Shown here: positions 8,547 to 16,108 of the stretch, in pieces | How the letters are laid out: the number at the start of each line of letters is the position of its first letter | How positions within the stretch are numbered: the stretch's first letter is position 1 | DNA from: Candidatus Helarchaeota archaeon | Lineage (GTDB): Archaea; Asgardarchaeota; Lokiarchaeia; Helarchaeales; HEL-GB-A | NCBI GenBank assembly: GCA_016840125.1 | Contig: JAEOSY010000546.1 | Location: 1-29,735 of the forward strand | DNA length: 29,735 bases | Direction: 5' to 3' | The notes under the pieces: generated by a model | Databases searched by the model: none | Told to the model about the DNA's origin: nothing | Seen by the model: only the letters and a program-made list of their open reading frames with translations | Program-made: the position numbers and the translations under genes

Positions 8547-9008
8547 TTACTTTGATTGTTCTTTTTCTTTTCTTAGAATAACTTTAGCGGGGATTGCTAG
8601 ACCAATTCCCAGCAGAGCCAATCCAAGGATGAAAGTTATTATCCCTGAGCTTGCAATATAGCCGATTACGAACCGATATACTAGCATACTCCCCCAACTA
8701 AGCCCCCCTGCTATCAGCAATGCCCACCAAGCCCATTTCTCACCTTTCGAATAACTTTTCGTGTTAATGAAAAGAATGAGTACGCTCAGTGCAGTTAATT
8801 GAATTCCAAGAAGCTTTTTTGTGATTATGTACAGAGTCGCTTCTTGAGGGCTGCTAGCTAGAAATTCAGTCCATGTCTGCCCCGTATATACTCCTACATC
8901 ACTTATAAACATCACTTCTGTTGCAAAAATCCATAATAGCGAAAATACGAGCATAAACCACCCTAGAATGTTTATAAATACCGTTCCTACCTTCACAGGA
9001 TCGTCCAT
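8547..9008 (-). CDS. Small four-helix integral membrane protein, unknown function
   Basis: The 153-aa protein has four hydrophobic segments, at about residues 10-35, 63-82, 91-113 and 118-142, and a basic C-terminal tail (KVILRKEKEQSK). By the positive-inside rule both ends should face the cytoplasm. The first loop (ISDVGVYTGQTWTEFLASSPQEA) would be external. No catalytic or transport motif is recognised. It converges with the second V4R-like gene, with an AT-rich 41-bp gap that probably carries both terminators, and lies downstream of the ubiquitin-like gene on the same strand with a 172-bp gap. Confidence 0.6.
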   Translation of the reverse strand: MDDPVKVGTVFINILGWFMLVFSLLWIFATEVMFISDVGVYTGQTWTEFLASSPQEATLYIITKKLLGIQLTALSVLILFINTKSYSKGEKWAWWALLIAGGLSWGSMLVYRFVIGYIASSGIITFILGLALLGIGLAIPAKVILRKEKEQSK

Positions 9009-9180
9009 TTTCTCACCCTCTTGCTTATATTTATTTAGAGTTTTGTTTTCAGTCTTATGATATAATATGTAACAAAAAGCGTTTTATCCTTTTCGGTTGG
9101 TAATAAAGCCAAAATAAATCTATAGAGTCAGAAGATAGTAAACTATTCAAAATAAAAAAAGGAGAAAAAAATTTAGAAAG

Positions 9181-9444
9181 CTATAGACCGCCTGCTTGTG
9201 TGGCCATTACTGTAATGACATCTTTTTGTGGGTGAATACCCAAACTTGCAAAACGTACATTATCAGGTAAAACTTTTCCTTTATGGATAAATTGAATTGT
9301 CAAAATCGGATTTAACTTGTAGGCCTTCCGAACTTGTTTTTTAGCATCTGCCACATTGCGGTTTACATCAACATCGACCGTTTTAACAGCCTGATCGGGC
9401 GGGACACCCGTTAACCTAAATCTGTACTCAACCATTTTTCGCAC
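9181..9444 (-). CDS. Divergent ubiquitin-like protein with C-terminal Gly-Gly-Leu
   Basis: The 87-aa product has a beta-grasp pattern. It starts with the strand pair VEYRFRLTG...AVKTVDVDVN, then a helix VADAKKQVRKAYKL, the strand ILTIQFIHKGKVLPDN that aligns with the ubiquitin RLIFAGKQLED segment, then LGIHPQKDVITVMA as the last strand. It ends ATQAGGL, with the di-glycine at residues 85-86 followed by one Leu, so a protease would have to remove the last residue before E1 activation. The start may be Met1 or Met4. It is monocistronic and lies about 15 kb from the E1-E2-JAMM cluster, next to a small membrane protein. Ubiquitin-like proteins with short tails are normally matured by JAMM or cysteine proteases; a link to the JAMM gene here is inference. 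Confidence 0.72.
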   Translation of the reverse strand: MRKMVEYRFRLTGVPPDQAVKTVDVDVNRNVADAKKQVRKAYKLNPILTIQFIHKGKVLPDNVRFASLGIHPQKDVITVMATQAGGL

Positions 9445-9784
9445 TTCATTAGAAGCTTCTTGTTACCTGATTATATTTACAATCATTTATATACCTTGAA
9501 GCTTCATCTTTGTTGATATTTAGCACAGCAGAATATTTAATATTTTTGTAATAATTTAATTGGGGGAGGAGAGAAGGTTATTTTACCATATCTTATTGAT
9601 TAGTATCAATATTGTAAATTTTATTTTGAGGTAACCAGGGAATAGGATGATTTTAGCCTTTACTTTTTTAATTCATTAAAAACAGTCCATTTTTTTATTT
9701 CGAAATGTATTAATTTAGCATACAATTAAATACAGCGAATGAGATCAATTAATCAAGTAGAAGTATAATTTGGGAGTCATTATT
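9445..9784. other. Divergent intergenic region without a recognised gene
   Basis: This 340-bp AT-rich stretch separates the ubiquitin-like gene (leftward) from the 276-aa gene (rightward) and should hold both promoters. It contains a purine-rich block GGGGGAGGAGAGAAGG near 9561-9576 that looks like a strong ribosome-binding sequence, but only a 24-codon hydrophobic reading frame follows it. No RNA structure or repeat was recognised. Confidence 0.5.
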
Positions 9785-10615
9785 TTGACGCAATCAGCAG
9801 TTGAGTTAAACTACACGAAAATCCGAAATAATTGGACCATTCTTGAAAGACATTTTGAGTCTTCAGAGATCATTCGGATAGATAATATTTTACATGAGGA
9901 AGATTCAATTATTATTCAAAAGACCCAACAAAAATATCGCATTCGGATTAAACTTGAATTGAAAATCGATAACGAATTTAGTCTCATGTATTTATCCTCA
10001 AAGATTATTTTGTTAAAAAATTTAGGTTTTGTGAAGGAATATAATCTCCCTACACCTGAATCCAATAACAAGTTTATCTTCACATATATCCGCTCCTTAT
10101 CAAATATGCAAGATGTAATCAAGACAATCAATCAATTAGACACCAAATTATTAGGATTTAAAGCCTCACTTGAGTTGAAAAAAAACGCTCTTATGGTTTT
10201 TATAGACAACTCCTTAGCCACCCTCTATCCCTATAACCATGAGATTATTCAACCCAAACATCGAAAAGTGAAAGAGATTGTGGATGCACTCATTGATGCC
10301 TTTGTGCAAGATCGCAATTATAGTGAATGTATCAATATTAGTTTGATGGAAGTTCAGTGGGGAATACGGACTGCACGGCAAATTGCGAATTTAATTAATA
10401 ATACTGCAGAAATAGTATATAGGGTCTTAAGAAATAGTAAAACACGAGCTGAACTCTTAAAGTTCATTGATATTGTCCCATATACTGGACCCGGGCGTCG
10501 CGTTAAAGGAAATGACAGCGGCCGCGCTTTTCGGATTCAAATGGAAAATCCATATATAGTCGAAAAACTGAAAGAGATGGGTATTCCACTCAATGTTATA
10601 TTTCCTGGCGGATAA
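9785..10615 (+). CDS. Hypothetical protein with possible helix-turn-helix-like C-terminal half
   Basis: I do not recognise this family. The likely start is TTG at 9785, because GGGAG lies 8 nt upstream; an in-frame TTG at 9770 would add 5 residues. The 276-aa protein has an N-terminal half that looks alpha/beta (alternating strands such as SIIIQKTQQKYRIRIKLELK). A helical segment near 205-235 (WGIRTARQIANLINNTAEIV) could be a helix-turn-helix, and a basic glycine-rich stretch GPGRRVKGNDSGRAF follows. It ends in FPGG. The next gene starts 29 bp downstream, so the two probably form an operon. Confidence 0.55.
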   Translation: MTQSAVELNYTKIRNNWTILERHFESSEIIRIDNILHEEDSIIIQKTQQKYRIRIKLELKIDNEFSLMYLSSKIILLKNLGFVKEYNLPTPESNNKFIFTYIRSLSNMQDVIKTINQLDTKLLGFKASLELKKNALMVFIDNSLATLYPYNHEIIQPKHRKVKEIVDALIDAFVQDRNYSECINISLMEVQWGIRTARQIANLINNTAEIVYRVLRNSKTRAELLKFIDIVPYTGPGRRVKGNDSGRAFRIQMENPYIVEKLKEMGIPLNVIFPGG

Positions 10616-10644
10616 AAAATAAAGAGTAAAGGGGTATTTAAAAG

Positions 10645-12135
10645 ATGCAAATTAATGATTTTGAGATTATTTGGTTATATATTGTAGATTCTGGGAAGTG
10701 GCTTAAAAAGAGAGAGGAATTCAAGGATATAGCAGAAAATTTGATGGTAAAAGCTAAGAGTGTAAAAGGAATTCTTCGGTACTATACACCAGAAGAATTA
10801 GAGGTTTTGCCCAAATCTGAGAAGAAATTCAGAGCGGTTATTAGAGCAGATAACGAAGAAATTGAGAAAATGCTCAAAATTTATTACAAATTGGATATGG
10901 ATAATGTTGATCCTGAATATCTCGAAAATTTACGATTTTTTCGGGCAAAATTAGTGCCATTTAAAATTGAATTACCAAATGGGCAAGTCGAACCCGTGGA
11001 GATTCGCCTCAAGTTCCATCATTCCGGAATTATGGGGTTGGAATTTTCATTGAAACTGAAGGATATGGCTTTAACTCCAGAGATTATAAATGAGCTTCAA
11101 TTGCTTCCCCGGGATGAATCAGAACTATCAGTTACCCTCTCCAGAGAATTATTGGAAGATTATGCAGAAATAAACCCAAAATTGAAGGATATATTGAAAA
11201 AGAATCCAGAAAAGGTAGCATTTAAACGAAAGATGACTTTTCACGAGATTGCATGGGCTTATTGGGCTACCCTCATTCGTATTATCACAAATGAGAAAGC
11301 ATCAAATTCAAAAAAAGTACTGGATTCTCTTCGGTATGAGGTTTTTAACTTCGTTCCAATTCTGCTGTTCAATTTTCCAGAAATTCAAAATCCAAAGGAA
11401 CTGCTCGAAAAACATAAACCTGAGCTTTTTACTATGCTTACCCAGGAAATCTATCTGAACGCAGATCAAATTCATCCCCGTTTGATTGAGGAAGAGTTCA
11501 GTGACGAGAAGAATCTAGCTGAACGAATTGATCATGCGATTTTCTTCAGTCTTGAAAGTTGTATGCTTCTCTACACGAAAGAAAGTAAAGCAATTTTGGA
11601 GGTAGTGGCGAAGAAACGAAAAATCCCAGTAACCGAATTATTAATGTTAGAAAAGTTAGAAATTATCCTTATACAAGAATTTTTACAACTCCAAAAATTC
11701 AATATGGAAATGTACGATTACCTTCTCTCGAAAAAACCGATTTCGGAAATGGAAACTGATGAGTTGGCACGTATGCGGGGGAGATTATCCCGGGCGGTTG
11801 AAGAATTTTATAATATAAAACTTTTTATTAAAACTAGTACGCTTAAACGATTTGATAAGGTTCGTTTAGACATTTTTGAACTCAATAAATGTTTAGAAGT
11901 TCTTGAAAAGAAGCTAGAATTTGTGGATGCAGCAGTATCGAGTATTCACAATAATTTGATGGAATTTTTGACCATCCTGCTAGGTATCCTTGTACAAATC
12001 GGCCCCATTATTGCACTCGCCATAGGTGAACAGAATCCGATACTTGCCGCGAGCATTGCTATTGGCGTCTTTGTGGGTATCTATTTCCTGTACAAACAGG
12101 TTTACAAACTTTGGTATAGACGAGGCAAGATTTAA
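10645..12135 (+). CDS. Large helical protein with C-terminal membrane hairpin
   Basis: The 496-aa protein has an ATG start with AAAGGGGT 13 nt upstream. No catalytic motif is recognised. Residues ~1-170 are mixed alpha/beta, ~190-440 are helical with many charged residues, and the last ~55 residues hold two hydrophobic segments (~441-462 and ~467-485) ending in a basic tail YKLWYRRGKI. The arrangement of a coiled-coil pair before a C-terminal membrane hairpin is loosely like the end of DUF155/RMND1-type proteins (helix with LEVLEKKLEFVDAAVSS, then membrane), but I cannot confirm membership. It probably sits on the cytoplasmic face of the membrane. It follows the 276-aa gene by 29 bp. Confidence 0.6.
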   Translation: MQINDFEIIWLYIVDSGKWLKKREEFKDIAENLMVKAKSVKGILRYYTPEELEVLPKSEKKFRAVIRADNEEIEKMLKIYYKLDMDNVDPEYLENLRFFRAKLVPFKIELPNGQVEPVEIRLKFHHSGIMGLEFSLKLKDMALTPEIINELQLLPRDESELSVTLSRELLEDYAEINPKLKDILKKNPEKVAFKRKMTFHEIAWAYWATLIRIITNEKASNSKKVLDSLRYEVFNFVPILLFNFPEIQNPKELLEKHKPELFTMLTQEIYLNADQIHPRLIEEEFSDEKNLAERIDHAIFFSLESCMLLYTKESKAILEVVAKKRKIPVTELLMLEKLEIILIQEFLQLQKFNMEMYDYLLSKKPISEMETDELARMRGRLSRAVEEFYNIKLFIKTSTLKRFDKVRLDIFELNKCLEVLEKKLEFVDAAVSSIHNNLMEFLTILLGILVQIGPIIALAIGEQNPILAASIAIGVFVGIYFLYKQVYKLWYRRGKI

Positions 12136-12171
12136 TTTCGTAAAAAGAAGTATCGTTAGAGGAAGATCTTA

Positions 12172-12288
12172 CTATTCTTCCTCACTTGCAAGTTTTTCAT
12201 CTGTTGAAGCGTGTACGTCTTCTGCACCGGCTTTTTTGCCGATCCAGCCACGCAATTTTGGCTTTTTCTTTTTTTCTTCATCACTCAT
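12172..12288 (-). CDS. Possible small charged protein, 38 aa
   Basis: An ATG-initiated frame encodes 38 residues starting MSDEEKKKKPKLRGWIGKKA and ending in an acidic tail (STDEKLASEEE). GGTGAG lies about 7 nt upstream of the ATG, and codon use looks like real coding sequence. It fills an otherwise empty 297-bp convergent gap. The product is highly charged, with one Trp in a basic LRGWIGKK motif, and no family is recognised. It may be a real small protein; conservation would decide. Confidence 0.42.
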   Translation of the reverse strand: MSDEEKKKKPKLRGWIGKKAGAEDVHASTDEKLASEEE

Positions 12289-12432
12289 AGACTTCTCACC
12301 ATTTTTAGAATATATTACTTTATGTTTTCTCTTTTTTTACTACAATTTGATTTCATTTTAAATCTATTTTGTAATCATAATTTAAAAACCACGGTATAAA
12401 AAAAATGAGGATTGAATGATTTTTGACCAATT

Positions 12433-13515
12433 CTATGCACGCTGTGACCGCTGTTGTTCTTGAACGTTGATCTCTCTTCTAAGTCGGCTAGTACGCATTT
12501 GCTGAACATTCATTCGCTCTTCAGGGAAGATACTTTTGCCAATGATATAGAAATGTGCGAATTTATTCTCGTAAATGAGTGAGATACCAGCCCATATTAA
12601 ATCTTGATCAGCAAACTCAATGATATCACCTAGACCAATCCCTTTCCGCTCCCGATACTGCATAGAGTACTTTTCAAAGCAGTGTAATGCACGATCATGA
12701 ATTTCAGCTTCAGCCAAAGACTTTAAATTCTTGGCATCTCGTTGCCGCAAAAGGGCTTCCATGCTGTAGGAATTTAATATGTCATTCCAAAAAATCTTAA
12801 AGGCATTAGGATTGCCATAGAGTTCAATGGCAATTACCTGATTATTTATGAGCGTAATTGCGCCGGCCTGGTTTGAAATTAATTTAAATTGTTTGCTAAT
12901 ATCTTTGATCTTTACTTTCTGTGTCTCTTGCATGTCGATACCACTTCGTGTTGGAGCGGAAGCGGCACCTAGAGTCATTCTATCAGACATTGCTTCAAGG
13001 CTTCCCCAGACTTCGGACTGCATACTTTTCCTGCGATATGGTGCTCTCATTGCTTTAGCGGAGATCCCAATTGTCATTTTTTGTGGTGATGTCTTAAATT
13101 TCTTTGATGAACGTTCCGCGGCTGATCTATAAGCCCATCTGCTTTGTTCAATGCATTTTGATGGAATTGGTATTACAATTTCCGCGGATTCTCCTGCAGG
13201 AACAAGGATAGGCTCATAAATCGTGCGATCTTGTTTGCCACCTTGTACGACTTGCATATAGGGAATTAGTATTGGTTTAGTTCCCTTGTTAACTACTTGG
13301 AGATTGGCGACTTCTTCGCTTTCCCGTTCTTGAATAAATCCTATATCCGCTTCTTCGGCTTCTTTAATCGTAATAAAGTCAAGGATTTCATCTTTTAGAA
13401 TTAAGGGGATTATTGTTAGATTTTTATGGATTTGAGGTTCATGAAATGTGACAAATTGAGTTAGATTATCAATAAAGTTTTCAATTTTTACTTTTGCTTC
13501 ACTCACGGTTTTCAC
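12433..13515 (-). CDS. ARPP-1 (DUF6569)-like family protein
   Basis: The 360-aa protein has the conserved core of the ARPP-1 family (ARG and Rhodanese-Phosphatase-superfamily-associated protein). This is VANLQVVNKGTKPILIPYMQVVQGGKQDR (GGKQDR at 92-97), then ILVPAGESAEIVIPIPSKCIEQSRW (CIEQSRW at 121-127). In that family these read roughly as LxVxNxGxxPVLxxxGxxLxGGKQxR and LVPAGxxxxIPVxCVExGRW. The family is a beta-rich domain described from comparative genomics as associated with ADP-ribose or phosphatase systems; its biochemistry is not established. The C-terminal ~130 residues contain ELYGNPNAFKIFWNDILNSYSMEAL, also seen in such proteins, and a basic tail. The start overlaps the end of the winged-helix gene by 17 bp, so the two are translationally coupled. 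Confidence 0.72.
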   Translation of the reverse strand: MKTVSEAKVKIENFIDNLTQFVTFHEPQIHKNLTIIPLILKDEILDFITIKEAEEADIGFIQERESEEVANLQVVNKGTKPILIPYMQVVQGGKQDRTIYEPILVPAGESAEIVIPIPSKCIEQSRWAYRSAAERSSKKFKTSPQKMTIGISAKAMRAPYRRKSMQSEVWGSLEAMSDRMTLGAASAPTRSGIDMQETQKVKIKDISKQFKLISNQAGAITLINNQVIAIELYGNPNAFKIFWNDILNSYSMEALLRQRDAKNLKSLAEAEIHDRALHCFEKYSMQYRERKGIGLGDIIEFADQDLIWAGISLIYENKFAHFYIIGKSIFPEERMNVQQMRTSRLRREINVQEQQRSQRA

Positions 13516-13963
13516 CTCCTCCTTCTTTTTCTTTTTGCTTTTTTCTCTTTTTTTGAGGTAGATCTGATTTTGGTTCGGTAAATGTACGAATTGTCTCTAG
13601 CGCACTCTTTCCATTCTCAGTTAATTCGTATCCTAATTTTGCCTGGTAAGTCCCATTCTTTTGTGGAGTTAATCGCCATCCTCTATATTGAGGACTGTGG
13701 GCTTCATCCGGTCTAATGGTTTTGGTTTGTTTCCGCACCAGTCCAGCAGTTTTCAAGCGTGAAATGCGAGTTGCAATTGTCGATTTAGGAATTTCAGTTT
13801 TTTTACTCTGTGAGACTTTGTATTTCAATTCAGGTAGACTTAAGCCTTCATCATCTAGGGGTTCGAGGATTGCGCGATTCTGTAATGCTTCGTATAATTG
13901 TTTTTCTTTTTTATTTTCTTCATCTTTTAAAAATGAGACCGATTTCTTAGACTTTTTTTTCAT
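13499..13963 (-). CDS. Winged helix-turn-helix transcriptional regulator
   Basis: The 154-aa protein has a lysine-rich N-terminus. A winged-helix domain lies at ~20-125: helix KKEKQLYEALQNRAIL, then LSLPELKYKVSQ, then the recognition-helix-like IPKSTIATRISRLKTAGLVRKQ. A wing-like segment around YRGWRLTPQ is followed by LGYELTENGKSALETI, a phrase common at the end of MarR/PadR-like wHTH domains. The C-terminus is again very basic (PQKKRKKQKEKE). It is the upstream gene of a two-gene operon with the ARPP-1-like protein and may regulate it; the 17-bp overlap supports coupled expression. No ligand domain is visible. Confidence 0.72.
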   Translation of the reverse strand: MKKKSKKSVSFLKDEENKKEKQLYEALQNRAILEPLDDEGLSLPELKYKVSQSKKTEIPKSTIATRISRLKTAGLVRKQTKTIRPDEAHSPQYRGWRLTPQKNGTYQAKLGYELTENGKSALETIRTFTEPKSDLPQKKRKKQKEKEGGGENRE

Positions 13964-14096
13964 AGCGCCACTCTACCTCACTGGAGTATTGGTTCGAATT
14001 TTTCGACCCTATGATTCGAATAATAAAAACGATCTCTTAAAAAGATATGGGAATTTGGAGGGAGGTGGGAGGCGAGCCCTCTATAAAAAAAGGAGA

Positions 14097-15203
14097 TTAT
14101 AGGTGTTCCCAGGCGAGTTTTTTCAAAAATTCTTCCTCGAAGATGTGCTCTTTTTTATTCCATTGGATGAGATTGCTGAGATTTTCTTTAAATTTTTTGT
14201 AATTCTCCGGATCTTCGGGATCCTGATAAAAAACTAGGAGATATGCAGCTTCGGGAGGTAACAAATCGGTTTCGTATAATTTGCTAAACGATTTCTCAGT
14301 AATGGTTTTATCAATGACCCGTTCATAGATATAGCGTTGTACCTTTTTTATCACGTCGGGATACTCTTTATGGAGCAATTTATGCAATTCCCGATATTTT
14401 TTGGTGATGAACTTCCCAGATAAATCTTTGAACTCCGCCTCGATGGTGCCCGGTTGAATATTTTGGAGTAGTACCTCTTTTAAACGTGGGTCCTTAATTT
14501 CAATAAAATCGTTAAACCGTTTTTTCCGAACGAAAGTCCGAATGAACTCTTCGCGGATCTTTTGATGCACCGCTTTCCGAGAACAATTGAGGATGTTGTC
14601 AAACTGTTTTTCAGTTAATTCGCCCTTCTCCCAGAAATAGGCATACTCCTCCTGCAGATATTTTAAAATGGAGAGAAGGTCCTCCTGCCAAAAATTCTTT
14701 GATCCCAATCCATAAAGAATCAAAACACCCTTCTCAATAAACTGAAAAGAAAAAAGAGGAATAAAATTCCCCTCGATGATTACTTCTAATGTTTCTTTCT
14801 CCTGCGTTAGAAAATGCATATATTTCTTGATAGGGAGTTTTTTCTCTTTTCCATAATTGATCATGTGTGCATTAATATGTGCCAACAAGTTTTCCTGGCA
14901 ATATACTGGAGTTACTTGGAATATATCATAAATTTCAGTTAATTTCTCCAAATAAATAGGATTAAAAGGAGGTATTAATATTAATATTCCCCCTTTTTTC
15001 ACATAATCATACAAAACCTCCGCCTCTTCGATGGTATAACCTTTCCAGCGAAACTTCTTTTTGGTAGGAGGAAAGACGATTAATGCTTCTTGAAAATCCT
15101 CAGGATGGGTTATTTTATCAATGAGAAATAATTCTAAGTTTTCATTCTCTAAAATCTCGTCTGGCGCGTTTCTTAAATCACCAATCACATCGATATTGAT
15201 CAT
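14097..15203 (-). CDS. Hypothetical protein with possible GIFT/amidotransferase-like N-terminal domain
   Basis: The 368-aa product has an ATG start with GAGGTAG about 6 nt upstream. Residues ~1-190 resemble the Rossmann-like glutamine-amidotransferase/DUF4350/GIFT fold. An early strand (INIDVIGDLRNAP) is followed by EALIVFPPTKKKF, the characteristic EEAEVLYDYVKKGGILILIPPF (residues ~59-80) and a late FIEKGVLILYGLGSKNFW. No catalytic Cys-His-Glu triad is apparent, as expected for the non-catalytic GldG/IFT52-type members. Residues ~200-368 are helical and unrecognised. It stands alone, 133 bp downstream of the wHTH gene in map order and divergent from the Trm9-like gene. Confidence 0.5.
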   Translation of the reverse strand: MINIDVIGDLRNAPDEILENENLELFLIDKITHPEDFQEALIVFPPTKKKFRWKGYTIEEAEVLYDYVKKGGILILIPPFNPIYLEKLTEIYDIFQVTPVYCQENLLAHINAHMINYGKEKKLPIKKYMHFLTQEKETLEVIIEGNFIPLFSFQFIEKGVLILYGLGSKNFWQEDLLSILKYLQEEYAYFWEKGELTEKQFDNILNCSRKAVHQKIREEFIRTFVRKKRFNDFIEIKDPRLKEVLLQNIQPGTIEAEFKDLSGKFITKKYRELHKLLHKEYPDVIKKVQRYIYERVIDKTITEKSFSKLYETDLLPPEAAYLLVFYQDPEDPENYKKFKENLSNLIQWNKKEHIFEEEFLKKLAWEHL

Positions 15204-15340
15204 CTTCTACCTCACTTTCCGCGTCATGGCACATAAATGATGATGTTGATATATACATTTATTCATTATAAAATTCATTGTAGTCTGAAATATAGAATGT
15301 GAGTTTATAAATTCAAAGAATATTCTACGAGTGAGAGAAA

Positions 15341-15348
15341 TATATAAA
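15341..15348 (+). promoter_or_regulatory. TATA-like box upstream of the Trm9-like gene
   Basis: TATATAAA is preceded by a purine-rich GAGAAA that could serve as a BRE. It lies 14 bp before the proposed TTG start, so the transcript would be leaderless or nearly so. The spacing is somewhat short for an archaeal start site, which lowers confidence. Confidence 0.4.
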
Positions 15349-15361
15349 GGATGCATAATTT

Positions 15362-16087
15362 TTGGCAGGAGATTCGCACGACTCTAGGAGTGCAGTCAAG
15401 CTAGCGTTTGAATTAATTGCAGATGATTGGAACCGTCTAAGAGAGAAGCCGTGGCCAGTTTTGCTTAACTTTTTAGAGAGAGAGAATAATTTAAAATACT
15501 TCCATGAAGATTTACTACTGGATCTCGGGTGTGGAAACGGTCGGCATTCAATCTTTTTTGCAGGGCACTCAACACAGGTTGTTGGAATAGACTTTTCTTT
15601 AAATTTACTAAAAATTGCGAAAGAAAAAAGTAAATCCCATAATGTCGACAATGTATCTTTTATTTTGGCGGATGTAAATGCATTACCATTTAAAAAGAAT
15701 ATATTTACGAATATCATTTACCTCTCTACACTCCATCACATTCCTACGATTGAAAAAAGACAGAAAAATTTAGCGCAAATTAAACAGATTCTAAAAAAGA
15801 GAGGGATCTGCCTCATTAGCGTGTGGAGAAAATGGCAGAAACGGTTCTTCTGGCATTTTTTTAAACAAATTTTTAAGTCAAGCAGTTCGCAAGAATTGGG
15901 TGATATAAAGATTCCCTGGAAAAAACAGAATGGGGTAATTGTTCAACGGTTTTATCATCTATTTTCGCACAGGGAACTGAAAAAGTTAGTTCAAAAGGTA
16001 CAATTGCAAACTGTGTTAAGGAAGAATTTTGGAGGCCCCACTCACCAGGATAATATATTTATAATCCTCAGAAAGTTGGATGAGTGA
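15362..16087 (+). CDS. Trm9/ABH8-like SAM-dependent methyltransferase
   Basis: The 241-aa product starts with TTG; a stop codon lies just upstream in frame. The N-terminal VKLAFELIADDWNRLREKPWP is the family hallmark seen in Trm9 (YNxIAxxFxxTRxxPWP). Motif I is LLLDLGCGNGRHS (51-63), the acidic residue sits in VVGIDFSLNLL, ADVNALPF follows, and STLHHIPTIEKR matches the Trm9 AVVHHWSTRERR segment. Near the end IPWKKQ...VQRFYHLFSHRELKKLV and the final DNIFIIL echo Trm9 VPW...QRYYHLY and DNWWVV. Trm9 with Trm112 completes the 5-carboxymethyl methyl ester on wobble U34 of tRNA. I infer a tRNA-wobble or related methyl-ester role; the Trm112 partner is not evident next door. Confidence 0.72.
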   Translation: MAGDSHDSRSAVKLAFELIADDWNRLREKPWPVLLNFLERENNLKYFHEDLLLDLGCGNGRHSIFFAGHSTQVVGIDFSLNLLKIAKEKSKSHNVDNVSFILADVNALPFKKNIFTNIIYLSTLHHIPTIEKRQKNLAQIKQILKKRGICLISVWRKWQKRFFWHFFKQIFKSSSSQELGDIKIPWKKQNGVIVQRFYHLFSHRELKKLVQKVQLQTVLRKNFGGPTHQDNIFIILRKLDE

Positions 16088-16108
16088 AGTTACCGAGATA
16101 TTTGTTTT

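Noticed and set aside
9557..9632. A 24-codon TTG frame after the GGGGGAGGAGAGAAGG block
   Set aside because: The purine block lies inside the frame rather than upstream, and the product is short and hydrophobic with no support.
10604..10615. The 276-aa unknown protein ends in Pro-Gly-Gly, like a modifier
   Set aside because: The protein is far too long and its C-terminal part is not beta-grasp-like, so the terminal glycines are more likely chance.
12026..12399. Plus-strand frames running past the end of the tail-anchored protein gene
   Set aside because: They have low-complexity Phe/Leu-rich products, which is typical of reading the antisense of the Lys-rich small ORF and T-rich intergenic DNA.
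13985..14030. GGTTCGAATTTTTCGACC as a possible tRNA T-arm
   Set aside because: No acceptor, D or anticodon stems can be formed around it and there is no CCA or matching acceptor arm.
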